64,000 nt of DNA from Syngnathus acus (GCF_901709675.1 NC_051088.1:16544193-16608192); one strand, 5' to 3'; positions 1 to 11,963 are shown, counted from the stretch's first letter. Numbers and translations: made by a program. Notes: generated by a model from the sequence alone, not told the origin.

Positions 1-864
1 ACACTGGCCAGTGGCCGAGAGCAGGTTGCGTAACGTGGCCAGCTCCCTGGACAGCTGCTCCACTCTCTTCTGTAAACGATCGTTTTCCGCCGCCAGTTCC
101 AAAACTTTGTGCTGCGTCTCCAAGTTGCGCATTTTGGCTTTGTCGCGGCTCTTACGCACGGCCAGGTTGTTCCTCTCGCGTCTCTGCCGATACTCCTCAC
201 TGTCTTTGTCTAGGCGCTTCTTCGCCTTCCCGCTGGAGAGCTTGGCTCCGTGAGACGGAGACCTCGGAGACCTGCCCTGACCCGCCGGCGCGGGGGTTCC
301 AGGTGGGCTGGAGCAAGTGGAGGACGCCGTGGAGATGTTGCCCATGCTGCCCCCGGTCGACTGGTACTGTAGGTAGGGGCGCATGTCAAAGGTGGACGAG
401 CCGTTTTCCACCTTGACGTCCTCCTGGCTGTCGTCTCTTCCCGCGGCTCGGTAGCGGGCCAGCTCGGAGGCAAGCACGCTGTCCACGCGCGTCTCTTGGA
501 GGTCGGTGTAGCCGAGCCCGTACGGCACCCCCCGGGGGTCCCGCGGCCCGTCTCGCTGAGCCGCGTCCAGCTCGCTAAGCAGCGTGTAGTTCTTAAAATT
601 GGCCGCTCTCTTGAGCTTGTTCTCGGCCAGAAAGTCGGAGAAGACGTCGCCCTGCGGAGGGTGCGAGTGCCCGGCCGCCAGCTGCGGGCAGTGCACGGCC
701 GCCGGGTCCAAGTAGACGCTGAAGTCGATCGCTCTCTCCCGCTCCTCGATGCCCAACTCCGTCATCGAGTCGCTGAGCCTCCAGTACGAGCCGCCGGGGT
801 TGATAATGCCGTCTCTCGCGTGGATAGCAAAGCCGCCCTCGTCGTAGAAACCGGCCACTTCCAT
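1..864 (-). CDS. cebpb: CCAAT/enhancer-binding protein beta (stop codon just outside window)
   Basis: Basic leucine-zipper transcription factor acting in the nucleus in inflammatory, metabolic and differentiation programmes. A single intronless frame gives 288 residues, starting [10 protein letters not shown] at 864 and ending ...SATGQC at base 1; C/EBP-beta proteins characteristically end in Cys, so only the stop is probably missing. Visible parts: N-terminal activation motifs ([12 protein letters not shown] near residues 43-54), a VKVE sumoylation-type motif (150-153), the SSPPGTP phospho-motif (185-191), a basic region with [18 protein letters not shown] (229-246) and a leucine zipper to about 281. 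In-frame Met34 and Met161 (MRPYLQYQ) sit where shorter LAP and LIP isoforms begin in mammals. Synteny with peds1 and ube2v1 favours cebpb over cebpa, cebpd or cebpe. Confidence 0.93.
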   Translation of the reverse strand, partial: MEVAGFYDEGGFAIHARDGIINPGGSYWRLSDSMTELGIEERERAIDFSVYLDPAAVHCPQLAAGHSHPPQGDVFSDFLAENKLKRAANFKNYTLLSELDAAQRDGPRDPRGVPYGLGYTDLQETRVDSVLASELARYRAAGRDDSQEDVKVENGSSTFDMRPYLQYQSTGGSMGNISTASSTCSSPPGTPAPAGQGRSPRSPSHGAKLSSGKAKKRLDKDSEEYRQRRERNNLAVRKSRDKAKMRNLETQHKVLELAAENDRLQKRVEQLSRELATLRNLLSATGQC

Positions 865-869
865 GGATC

Positions 870-896
870 TTAACACCCGCCGGATTGCACCAGCAT
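870..896 (-). promoter_or_regulatory. short upstream ORF ending 5 nt before the cebpb start codon
   Basis: On the minus strand an ATG at 896-894 opens eight codons (MLVQSGGC) and stops with TAA at 872-870. Five bases (GATCC) separate that stop from the cebpb ATG at 864. Small upstream ORFs ending just before the main start are known in vertebrate CEBPA and CEBPB mRNAs, where they set the ratio of long to short isoforms. That this one works the same way is inference; its initiation context (T at -3) is weak. Confidence 0.5.
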
Positions 897-1082
897 GGAG
901 GGCTGATGAGGCGCCCACGTCGGTCAGTTCTGCGAGGCTCGTGTCGCAATGCTCTCTGTTGTTGTTTTTTGTGCGGGTGTTGCTCACAAAAGCACTTGTG
1001 TGGCTCCTTTCCTTAAGCGCCCACAAGTTATGCTCGTCGTGGTTTTGGGAGGAATTGACAGGTCTTCCTGTCACGGGAGAAG

Positions 1083-1132
1083 TTTTATTGCAGTCGAGGG
1101 GCGTGACTTAGCTCGGCAGGTGTGTGACGTAT
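1083..1132 (-). promoter_or_regulatory. candidate cebpb proximal promoter
   Basis: On the minus strand this stretch reads, in order, a CRE half-site (ATACGTCA), a TAAGTCACGCCCC block resembling AP-1/CRE plus a GC box, and a TATA-like CAATAAAA at about 1083-1090. Mammalian CEBPB promoters carry CRE-like sites close to the TATA box, so the arrangement is familiar. The transcription start would lie near 1055, giving a 5'UTR of about 190 nt. No transcript data are available. Confidence 0.35.
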
Positions 1133-1170
1133 GTGACAAAAGCACTGACCCACAATTCCATGGTATTCAC

Positions 1171-1260
1171 AACAATAATAATAATAGTAATAATAATAAT
1201 AATAATAAATATATTCTAGATATAATATATATATATATATGTATGCATATATATAAATTA
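1171..1260. repeat. (AAT)n microsatellite followed by AT-rich tract
   Basis: Interrupted AAT trinucleotide array at about 1171-1209, then TA dinucleotides and TATGCATATATATA. It lies upstream of the candidate cebpb promoter. Confidence 0.85.
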
Positions 1261-1488
1261 TTATTAGTATAGTAATCATTTTTATTAATATTATTATTAT
1301 TTGACTTTGGATGACAAACAGTCAATCTAAAGAAACAATAAAATGCATACATGTTTGATTGCTTAGCGTTTAAAAACAACCAGAGCCACAAGACTTGTTG
1401 ATAGTCGGTCCGATCACGCCCTCTAAAGACGATCATGGAAAATACCACGATGCTGTCAGTTTTTTTTTTTTTACACCCTGCGTAATTA

Positions 1489-1496
1489 TGACGTCA
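1489..1496. promoter_or_regulatory. perfect CRE palindrome (TGACGTCA)
   Basis: An exact TGACGTCA octamer lies about 625 bp upstream of the cebpb start. CREB/ATF binding is plausible given known cAMP control of CEBPB, but a single octamer is weak evidence of function. Confidence 0.35.
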
Positions 1497-1499
1497 GCA

Positions 1500-3099
1500 C
1501 AAACGCAACTCCAGATTGATCACGTATGATCAATTTATTGATATTTATTATTATTTGATCCTTGTCTGACTATTGTGTTCAATTACTTACCCCGTCAATA
1601 GTATCACATTATAATTATTATGTCCAGTTTTGGGGAAAAACATACTGAATGATTTTTTTATTTTTATGTATTAAGTAAAATTAACAAATACTGTGTTTCC
1701 ATTTGGCTCGTTTATTTTGTAAAAACTGGAAAAAGGCCTCCATACTAAAAACGTTCCATTTTTTTCTATTTCTTTCCTTACCCCCTCCCCCCTCGCAACA
1801 AGCTGTATAGCGCTTATATTACTTGTTATTGTGTTGTGCAATAAGTACTATTGCCAAAGTAAAATAAATATATAAATTAAGATATCCCTTTCTAATATTT
1901 CATTGTCTGTTGCTGATTGTTCATTTACAACACTACCTATGATAACTTGATGCAAATTGTCTCATTATGGGAACAATAAGTGACTTCTTAAATACATTAT
2001 AAATAATGTACTTGACGTCGTAATTCTCAAGTTTGATGGCCCTTTCCTCGACTAGTGCACTTTTGACTGAGCATTGACTGCCATCTTGTGGTATAAGAAA
2101 TAAAGCAGCAACCATCATCTTCAAGGTCAGCGTTTCGTTAAAAATCACGTCAAATCGTCCAACAAATTATCACAAATAATATGTACAGTATGCTGAAATA
2201 ATAATGGTCTCATTACAATGTACTCAGTCATACATTGTGGGCTGTTTAGCTCTTCTATTGTATAGATGGCAACAGGTGGACTGGTTTAGTGTACCTTCTG
2301 GAAGAGCATGGAATTTGCCTGTAGGAATTGGTAAAGATGGGTGAACAAAGACATTGGTCATCTGTTATTGAGCGAAAAAAAAGTTATACTTTCGTTTATA
2401 TTTTTATATTGATTACAATATATTTTCCGAGTTTGTATTTTATTTTCTAACTTTTACTACATTAGGCAAATTGACAATTATACAAGTCTTTTTTAAAAAC
2501 TGTAACATGCTTCGAGCAAATGTGTTGTTTCAGACGTCTGTATCAAACTGGGAGCCATTTGACACCACTAGTATGTTACGACAAAAATTATTTAGGATTC
2601 TCTTTGTCTTTGAATCAAAGTTATTAACATAACATTAAAAGAACTTGCCCATTGAAAACTGCACCGCATTTTTTGGAATATGAGCAAGATCTGAGCTGCG
2701 TTTGTTATTCAAATTATTGTTCTCCGTAAAGTTAAGTTGAGTATCCAAAACGTGGATCTCAGTTTCTAAAAGGTTGAGAGCCCTGACATACAGCCAATAC
2801 GTATATTACGCTTTGTCGCCATCTGCTGTACAACCTATGGTACGGCATAATTTGTGGGGAGGTTCTGTGGCTTCCTAAAACAGGTCGGGTGGGGTCAGGA
2901 AGTGCATTCTCTTTTTTTGCAACGCCATTGGTCAGACGCGGACACCTTTGCGCGTGATAATTGGCTGCCGGCCTCAGTCTCTCGTACCCGATTGGTCCAA
3001 AACGTTCCGTTCTTTGTCAGCTGAGAAATTGACGTTTTCGTTGGCTCCTGACGAGGAGCAGACAGACTCAACTGAAGGGGTTGGGCCCAAAGTGGAGAA
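1500..3099. other. cebpb-peds1 intergenic region, no gene seen
   Basis: Divergent intergenic DNA between cebpb (minus) and peds1 (plus). It is AT-rich and shows no coding pattern beyond short chance frames. From about 2880 onward GC content rises towards the peds1 first exon, which is likely its promoter and 5'UTR. No TATA box was identified. Confidence 0.5.
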
Positions 3100-5306
3100 A
3101 TGGCGAGAATGGTGGACGAAAGTGGGTGTAGAGAGGAATTACAAAACCCCGAGCGCCAGGGACCTGATCGAGGTGCAGCTCGGTGGGGTCCTCAACACGC
3201 CGGTGCCCGAGAACTGGCTAATTTATATTCACCAGGTGAGTCGATCTGTGTTGCTAGTTCGTCTTCAATGCTAGCTTGTGTCTCCGGCACCATCGGGTTG
3301 TGACATCACCAGGTGTTACGTGCTGTACTGGAGTTTCCGAGTCACATTTATACCATAAACAACACGGATAACAAAATAAGCGTTTCCGTGCTTGATAGAT
3401 ACACTAACGACCACATTGCGGTGCTCGTTGCACAACAGTACTCACGTGAGGTCGCTTCGATTTGTCTTTGACAGTAGACCAAAACATTTCCTATTCCGGG
3501 TATTGAGAGTATTTTTCATCATTTGGAAATACATGTAAACTCAAAGGAGCACTTACCTTGCCAGCCATTTTGCTGCCTGTCAATTTTAAGTTACAGCGAA
3601 AGTCACGTAACAACACAAAAGAAGTTGCATCCTCGAGTGGTTATTAATCTTTGAATGGTGATTTGGATCAAATGAAGTCATATCAGGTGGAGCTGCCGTG
3701 GCCGGTTTGAGATCAGAAGGTCACTACAGTAGATACGACTGACCCGATTCAAAAAATGCATCAAACTTTTCAGTAACACTCCCAGAAATTCAAATGGGGG
3801 GGAGAGGGGTGAAATAAAACAACAGATAACTTTGCTTTGATGTCTTCTAGCTTAATGTTTACACATAACAAGTAATGAGCATGGTCTCGGAACAACCCTC
3901 ATGGCACCATTGTATTTGAAAATGCTGTACCGGAAGCTCCTCTTGACCTATTGTTCTTGCAGGCAAAAGATGCCAAGAGTGGATTAGTGTCCTCCTCTGC
4001 TTCTCTCTCATGGCCTTCAATTTCATTCACCTCCTTGCCAATTTCCACCTGGGGCATCTGTGGTATATCCTGTTGGCTGTTGGTAAGTACACAGTCAAAG
4101 TATAAATAAAGTAGATATCCAATCATGACAACATACCAAATGACTCTTGCAATTATGAACCAATGTGTAGTGGCAGGGATCCTCACTGCGGACTTTGCCT
4201 CGGGCCTTGTTCACTGGGGGGCTGACACGTGGGGGTCGGTGGATCTACCCATCTTCGGAAAGGTCATCTCAACTGCATGAGTATTTTTCCTTCCTGCATT
4301 CACACTGTCTTGTCATTCTACGACATACAGGCCTTTATCCGACCCTTCAGGGAGCACCACATTGATCCCACAGCCATCACCCGCCACGACTTCATTGAGA
4401 CCAATGGCGACAACTGCATGTTAACTATCGTCCCGCTAGCCAACATGGCCTTCAACTTCGTCACTCTCTCCCCTGGTGAGTCCTTTGCATGAAGCTCTTG
4501 GATTAGGGGTGGTGTGAGAGAGCATTTAAGTCTGCACACTGTGCAGTTCCGCAAACAAATTTGTCAGAGAAATTTTAGAATACGATGCAACTTTATTTAT
4601 ATAGCGCATTTCATATATAACGACCATAAAGACGGTGAGAGGAGTAGACAGTTGTATGAAGCTCTAAAAGTGCATAGTAAAACATAAAAAAAAAACAATG
4701 CTTCACATTTTTTTTCTAGTGATTAGACTCTACTAAAAAGATTGAACTAATTAGGGCTTTTGCAACCCCCCCCCTCCCAAAAAAGAAATGGATAAGCAAT
4801 GGGACGTAGCTCCAAAACATTGGTATGCCATGTGCCGTTTAAATAATAGTTGATAGTTCATACGTCAGCCTAATTTGCTCTCCTTTTAAATCCAGCGGAG
4901 ATCTACCAGCTCTACCCGTGGTACTGCTACCTGTTTGCGCTTGGCATCTTCGTGACCCTCACCAACCAGATTCACAAGTGGTCCCACACGTACTTTGGCC
5001 TGCCTTGCTGGGTGGTGTTCCTCCAGGACTGCCACATTATTCTTCCTCGCAAGCACCACCGCATCCATCACGTGTCCCCGCACGAGACGTACTTCTGCAT
5101 CACTACAGGTTTGCCTTCTTCTCATATATGATCTGCACCCGGTGCAGCTAGCGAGAGTGTCGTCACAGAGTAGCCTTGTTTCAGGTTGGCTCAACTACCC
5201 CCTGGAGAAGGTGGGCTTCTGGAAGAACCTTGAGGATCTTATCCAGGGCGTCACGGGGGAGAAGCCTAGGGCTGATGATCTCAAATGGGCTCATAAAGTC
5301 AAGTAA
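3100..5306 (+). CDS. peds1: plasmanylethanolamine desaturase 1 (TMEM189/Kua)
   Basis: Integral ER-membrane desaturase that forms the vinyl-ether bond of plasmalogens. Six exons: 3100-3235, 3963-4082, 4171-4262, 4331-4475, 4896-5108, 5185-5306, giving 275 residues (human 270). The ATG at 3100 has G at -3 and +4 and leads into the conserved [18 protein letters not shown]. Exon 2 gives the first hydrophobic segment ([20 protein letters not shown]) and exons 2-3 a second. The His-rich metal-binding motifs are all present: [33 protein letters not shown] and [16 protein letters not shown]. The C-terminus [16 protein letters not shown] matches the family. ube2v1 follows on the same strand, the Kua-UEV arrangement. 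A start at the second Met (3109) is possible. Confidence 0.96.
4570..4650. repeat. interspersed-repeat fragment in peds1 intron 4
   Basis: The phrase CTTTATTTATATAGCGCATT is the kind of 3' tail shared by many fish retroelement copies. Related phrases occur at 35,921 and, inverted, near 36,386. The family was not determined. Confidence 0.4.
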
Positions 5307-8300
5307 CACCACAGGCTAACTCCGCCCTACCTCAGAAGACCCTCCCCCCCATCTTGCCTCGCCGTAATCCATAAGACAAACTAACAGGTTTTGATGCCAT
5401 AGCTTTAACGCTTGCACATTTTCCATTTTTCAAGAGGATTTTTTTGATATTATTCACAAACTGCAATATATTTTGATAAAAATAACTGCTCACTTTATGA
5501 AACGTCTGCACAGAAAGTCATGTCAAATACCTTTGGAGGACATTTTTACTGAGGGCGAAATCTGGAACACTTCCTGGATGTTGATTTGGATTCTATTGAG
5601 CGCCTCAGAATCTCAATGTCTTTATTTACTCGCACCTAATTGAAGATCTTTTTGATTGTGGAGAGAAACAAGGAAGCTTAACCAACACCCACAGCAAAAG
5701 AACAGATCGATAATTCTTGTTACATTTGGCGACCTTGCACACTTTTGGCTGCACAGCCTAACATGATGTCCGACTAATATCCAAACCATTGCCCTTTCCA
5801 GGCTTTTTCAAAAAAAACACTTGAAAGCCTTGTACAAGGGTGGCTTTGTCAGTAGTGAAACTTTGACACCTTAATGACTCTTAATAACAGCTCAAAAAGT
5901 AAAAGGAAATCAAAGACTTGCGGGTTTAATGACAATTCCTTCTTTCCATTTAATGCAATGAAAATTGCATTCCGACACAAAATACAACCCATTTTTTTTT
6001 TAAAGTGCTGACTGGCGACTTGCAAAATCTAACGAAGCATCCCAAAGGTGAATTCTGCTTCTCAAATGTGTACATTTGCTTAAAAAAAAGTTTGTGTTAA
6101 TAATAGGTAGATGTTGTATTGGAGCGCATTATATAAAAAGTTGTCTAGTATTTAAATAGGAGAATATTTGTCATTTAAACAAAAGCCCAGTTCATTGCCA
6201 CAGGAAAAAAAACTGAGCAAAAAAAAAGGCATTAAACTAAATGTTGCATTTTTAAACAAAACCTTTTTAATGGAGGATGAGCCAAGCTGTTGTTTTGAGT
6301 CACATCCGATTGTACTTAATGGCGTGGCTTCGGTGTGTCAGGTTGTCCGCTCTGTCGTCCGGTTTGACTTGTTCTTTTTATGTTTTCTCAAGCTGCCTTA
6401 CACACGCCACACATTGTTTGTATCTTCGCTCTTTTGCAGAACCTTTTCGCTCAACTCAAGTTGCTCACGGCAGATCCCATTTTGTACGATCGTTTCCATT
6501 CCCACCCGTGGTCTATTACAGTGGTGCCTTGAGAGACTCGTATCGCAAATCATCTAAAATGAATGGAAAGGCCATTAACCATGGGAAAAAAATGGACTTT
6601 TTTGATGATGAAAAATAGCATTGTATAATATTGACCTTTATCAAAGCATGCCAACATTAAATAGAACCTAAACAGTTTGTGCATGATGATTTCATAATGC
6701 TGTAATTCTTGCCCACTAAGGTATATGTATATATGCCTGTGCGTGTTTTTCAGCTTTCTCTCATTTCGACGCACACATAAAAAATTTCCAAATTAAGGCT
6801 CATGTATCACAGATCTTGGTCACTTGTATTTCAAGGCACCCCTGTACCCCTGTGACATTAAAAGGGCTTCAGTTGCAGATGCGATTATGTCATCCAATCA
6901 CCAGTGGGAAGCTTTTTCATGTCTTTCGTAATTTATTTCGTCAGTGTGTCATACAGCAAATGACTATGCAGCGTAACTTCATGTCTTAACCCGTTGGAAT
7001 TGGAGTCAAATGCCTTTCTTTTCCTGAAGTGTTTACAGTGATTTTCGGAAGCTCTACTGCAGACGCCTTTAAAAGTGCATCATGAAACAAAACCCTGCAT
7101 CTTATGCTTGAGGATGTAACACATGAACTTTGCAGTTTGTTGCGAGCAATGGAATGCTTCCCCTTTAATTTGTAGAACTCAGCCACTGAACAGAGTAGAA
7201 TATCATCTGTGATGTGCTCCCCATGTTGGTCCCAGGTTTGAAGTACCCACAGAAACGATGTCTTCATTCCAAGGCGCATCTTGGTCAAAAGGCTTGATTG
7301 TTGTGGCGCTTCAAAGACACTGACATCATTGTATACAATGTATGGATATTTTGCTATTTGAGTCCTTTATACTTGATTTTATTGAATTTAGGGTGACAGT
7401 AGAACCACATGTTTTCCAAATGGGGTTTCCCAACCATTAGCAAGCCGTTTAGAAAAGTCTCACCGAATCAAAATGTCGAAAGTTTGCATACTGAACGAAT
7501 GATCATCTGGTCTCAACAAATTGATAAGTTGCTGTGTTGAATGGAAAACAAAGTTATTCTGTTGTTGATTGGCAGGCAACAGCTTAATTGTTTGTACCGT
7601 CTGCAATCTAGTTGGAAATATTTTGATTGTACACTGGCTTAGATAGATGACCATATTTTTCTAATGAAGATGCGAGAAACAAAATGAAGGGAAATAAGTG
7701 AAATTGGATCATTTCCCACAGCACCCATGATGATTACTCATAGCAGACTAATGGTTGGGAGTCACTCTATTCAGATATGTCGTCAATATAGGGATTCTAT
7801 TTAGGTCTTTGTGAGTGTATAGATTTATGTTCCGGTCAAATGTATGCTGCTGCAACCTTGACTTTTCTTCAGTGAGGGTCGGTAGCAAAAAGAACACAAT
7901 GTTGATTCCGTAGTGCTTGTGGAGTATTGCGGGAAGCACATTGTGTGTGGTGGAAAAGTCACGCTGGGCAATGGATGTTGCTTTTGTTTGGAGATGTGCC
8001 AGTGTTGGGAACACTCGGGTTTAGGGCAATGTTTTGGTGTTTACAGTCTATCACTTTTTTTTTTGTCATGACATTGGAAGGATGTTTGATGTTAATACGT
8101 CGCTACAAATGTTAGCTATTTACAACTTGCCACAACTCGTTTGAATAGAATTGACTTAAAAAAATGGAGGCTTATTTATTGGCGTAAGGTTAAGTTAGGG
8201 TTGAGGCTAATTCTCAAGATGTTTCATAAGAAGGAGTTTTCAAAATAAAAAGCCGTCACTGCAGAATCTTTTTGAACTCGTGAAAGGTTCAGTCACTGGA

Positions 8301-8570
8301 ATTATTTGACTTGCTTCGTACAAATGTTGCGCTGCTCGGATGTTGAATCGCCTTATCAGCTCCCTATTTGAGTTATTGTAAACCTCTGTCAGTTAAACAG
8401 TAAAAGACTTCATGGACCTTTCTGTGAGGCAAGGCAAGTTTTAGATAGACAACACAATAATATACCTTGATGCCTTTTTTGTTATCTTCCATTAGGGAGA
8501 TGTACAATGTCTATAATGTATTAAAGTGTTTATTTATATGTACGCTTAATAAAAGTTCTGTACTTATACC
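5307..8570 (+). other. probable long 3'UTR of peds1
   Basis: No gene is recognisable here. An AATAAA at 8548-8553 followed by a GT-rich stretch is the first convincing polyadenylation signal I accept, which would give a 3'UTR of about 3.2 kb. Scattered short frames look like chance. An earlier unrecognised poly(A) site is possible. Confidence 0.4.
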
Positions 8571-8743
8571 AGTTTCTTTCCATTATTACTTTACCATAGT
8601 AGGCAAAACTATCAAACCATAAAAGGAGAAATAGAAATGATTTATCTCTGTCTAATTTTTGTGCAAGTAAAAAAATGTGAAAATTTCAATGAAAAAAAAA
8701 GAACTCACTTGTAGGATAAAATTTAGATTGTCACTCTTGCTTT

Positions 8744-9004
8744 TTGTGGTATCACAAGTAACAAAAGTGCAATTTTTGAGCTAGGTGGGACTAGATAAGC
8801 AGAATTGATTCAACCTGTTTCCCATTTTGGCTAATCAGGTGATATAACAGTGCATGAAATGAAATTGTAATGAATGATGATAATCTACAAGCCAAAACAA
8901 ACACACTAAAAATAATCTTCCTCAAATATATTGCCTAGAATAAATAGAACATTTAGACCAGAGTCGTGGACATAGGGTTGTGGTATCACAAGTAACAAAA
9001 GTGC
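8744..9004 (+). repeat. 27-bp exact direct repeat, 234 bp apart
   Basis: The 27-bp string beginning TTGTGGTATCACAAGTAACA occurs at 8744-8770 and again at 8978-9004. The DNA between the copies has no coding signal. It could be a local duplication or the remains of an insertion. Confidence 0.6.
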
Positions 9005-9299
9005 CTTGGATTTGTGAAAAACAGGGACACTTGAGTAAATTATTACATCATTACCAGTTCAGACCTGGGCCCCACCGATTATCGTATAATCAACATCGGT
9101 CCAAATTAGGCCGATTATTTTTTGCTCTGCTCCATACACGCTGTACATGCTGGTGTCTCGTCTAAGTGAAACTGTGACTTCATTTAAGCCTCAAGTGCTC
9201 TCAGAAACCTACCAGTTTGTCCAGCTTTGGTTTAAATGCATTGCTAAGGTTTTGTAGTTGTTCCATTTTACAGCAACAAGTACAAGACCAGACGTATTT

Positions 9300-9455
9300 C
9301 TAAAATCACTCATAAATATATTTATTTTTATTTTAGATAATTTCCCAAAAGTTTCATGCTTTTACTTACTGTATTTATTCTAAACTCACTCATGTATTTA
9401 TTTTCATTTCAGATAATTTCCCCAAGGTTTCATGCTTTTACTTACTGTATTTACT
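9300..9455 (+). repeat. tandem duplication of about 78 bp
   Basis: 9300-9379 and 9380-9455 are imperfect copies: both run from CTAAA-TCACTCAT through AGATAATTTCCC and GTTTCATGCTTTTACTTACT. The pair lies immediately upstream of the ube2v1 promoter. Confidence 0.75.
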
Positions 9456-9504
9456 TTTTTTTTTTTTTGTGCTAAGGACCCCAAAAAAAATGCGTGTGCG
9501 CGCC

Positions 9505-9562
9505 CGTGACGTATATATAAGGGGGTTAAACGACGTGCGCGCTACCTTCAAGCACCATCGAC
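9505..9562 (+). promoter_or_regulatory. ube2v1 core promoter with TATA box
   Basis: A TGACGT CRE half-site runs directly into TATATATAAGG (9512-9522), about 45 bp before the ube2v1 start codon. This predicts a very short 5'UTR and a promoter independent of peds1, despite their same-strand arrangement. Confidence 0.5.
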
Positions 9563-11963
9563 ATGGCGCTCGCCGCCGGATCCGGTAAATACGTTATAAC
9601 GGAACAATTACATACCGCCAAGTTTTAAAACGCAGCCATTTGTTTATTTCTGTGCGAGTTGCAGATCACTACGGGAAGGTTAGCCATGGCCGAATGTGTC
9701 TTTAATATATAAATACACAAGCTGTTCCATAGGTGGAACCGCCAGGGAAAATGCATTGAAAGCAATGAGCATTAGCTCAATATGCTAAGTGCGATTTAAA
9801 TCTACGACTGCTTACGAATGGACAGTATTTAGATTGTTTTTATTGCAGCCGAACAACTCACGACCAACGCACACGTAACATTATACCCAGTCCGTTTGGA
9901 AGTAGCCGGATGCATAGCCGTGGTTAGCTCAAAGGGCTTGGCTGTTAGCCTCTCAGCCAAAAAGCTCTTTGACGAATGGGCTTCTGAGCTGCAACCCTTA
10001 CTGGTCAGCATTTGCAAGTTATGTATTTGTAATTGCGTAGAAAAAGCGTTTTTGTTGACACAAAAGGAGAAGCGAAAAGAGGCAGGTGTGTTTTTTCCAT
10101 TCTGGCTCTTGGTTTGTTATTTGCATACAAGCTGCACCATCTCATCTCACCGCAGAGGCCAAATGATGCAGCATTCGTCAGAAGGACACAATCTTTTTTA
10201 ATAGCTTCTTCACAGATGCTCATCAATATACAAGGCGTGTCAGAAATGAGAAGTTTCAAACCAAAAATGCAAACTGGGTTTCGCATCACAAATGTGGGCC
10301 AGATGATGGGGCAGCATGTCTACGAGAAAGTTGTGGCAGGATGAACGCACCTGTTCACCATGCCACGAATGCATGACATGTCCTGGTCGCACTGTTTAAG
10401 TAGCTTGGTGGAACTTGCGTTTAAAACTTGTCAACCGATAGAAGAATAAGTTCTATAATTTGTTGACAAAATGAAATGATGAAGGAGATAATGATTCCGT
10501 AATTTGGAAGTTCTCATGAAGGCTATTCTGATTTGAAAAAATCTGTTGTTTTGTGTGCAGTTACTGTTCCACGCAATTTCCGGCTACTTGAAGAGCTCGA
10601 GGAAGGCTTGAAAGGTATCGGAGATGGAACCGTGAGCTGGGGTCTGGAAGAGGAAGATGACGTGACCTTAACAAAGTGGCGAGGAGTCATCCTCGGCCCT
10701 CCTCGAGTAAGTGGCAATGATTTGAAACAAGGACTTGAACATGGACAAAAACAAAACTTGCTGCCAACAGAATCTGACTGAATTGTGACCCTTTAAACCC
10801 ACACAGAAAACAAAATAAAATATGAGTTTGCCTTTTAGATGCCTCATGGGAAATTAGAAACCAGGATTAGAATAGTTTGGGAGTTTTCATTCGAGTTAGC
10901 ATTCTGACTGGGGTTTGTACATTTCTTTTTAAAATGCTTTATTTAGTTTCGGTTTTCTTAGTTGTTGTATCACTTTAGTTTTTGGAATTCTATATTAATA
11001 TGAAGTGTTTATTAAGTGCAAGATCACCATAACTAGCCATTGTATTCCTTTGTTCAGACAATGACTGTTCCACCTTCATTCCTTTGTACAGCCAAACGGT
11101 AATACCGAAACAAATTCAGCCCAAAAGCTAAATGTGTCAAATTGATTGACAAAGGTCAAAATATATTTGGACTAATTATAGGTCGATTGATTAAAATATA
11201 ATAATAAAAATGTGATTTAATTCTTTTGAAAAGCTTGTTTTTTTAATTTTGTTTATTAAAAATGGTTTTCGTTAATAACCCTTGTTATAATAACAATGTT
11301 TAACAAGAATGAGCCTCCGCAATAAGGAAAATGCACAACAATGTCCTGAAATAGGAAGTGAAGCTACATGGTGTTGACTAACAGAGCGGTGTAGTCATTA
11401 TGTTTGATGGATTTGCTACTAAGGATTGCTAATCTTCATCTCATCTACGTAGTGTGGGACACGCACGCACACGCATACTCACCAAGCGACCTCTTCCACA
11501 GACAACCTACGAAAACAGGGTGTATAATCTGAAGATTGAATGTGGGCCAGAATACCCAGAGAAACCGCCGTCTGTCAGATTTGTGACCAAGATCAACCTG
11601 AGCTGCGTGCACACCTCCAACGGCGTGGTACGTAACACCTTATTAAACGTCTCAATTGACAATTTGACGTGTGCAGAGGCACAAGCAGATGCATCTGATG
11701 TGACATTTAAACGATATAATAATGCCTTGCCTTCTTATGCCCCATCGCTTGCATTTGACGAAGCAATTAATCCAGTCTTGGTTTTCACGTGGGTCTTTCT
11801 GTTTTTGATTTTGCAGGTTAACACGGGCGCGGTTGTTACATTGGCCAAGTGGCAGTCCTTCTCCAGGATCAAGACTGTGCTGAATGAGCTGCGGCATCTC
11901 ATGCTCTCCAAGGAGAACATGAAGCTCCCTCAACCACCCGAGGGCCAGATCTATAGCAACTGA
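9563..11963 (+). CDS. ube2v1: ubiquitin-conjugating E2 enzyme variant 1 (UEV1)
   Basis: Catalytically inactive E2-like partner of UBE2N (Ubc13); the pair builds Lys63-linked ubiquitin chains for NF-kB signalling and DNA-damage tolerance. Four exons: 9563-9584, 10561-10706, 11502-11627, 11817-11963, giving 146 residues (human 147). The Ubc13-contact segment [14 protein letters not shown], the GDGTVSWGL strand and the C-terminal [14 protein letters not shown] are conserved, and no catalytic Cys is seen where an E2 would have one. The segment from exon 3 end to mid exon 4 is unusually divergent: [20 protein letters not shown] replaces the usual NMNGVNSSNGVVDPRAISVL type of sequence. The reading frame is intact with proper splice sites, so I treat it as functional. 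Confidence 0.93.

Noticed and set aside
1171-1448. Asn- and Tyr-rich frames on both strands
   Set aside because: They are translations of the AAT/TA microsatellite and not genes.
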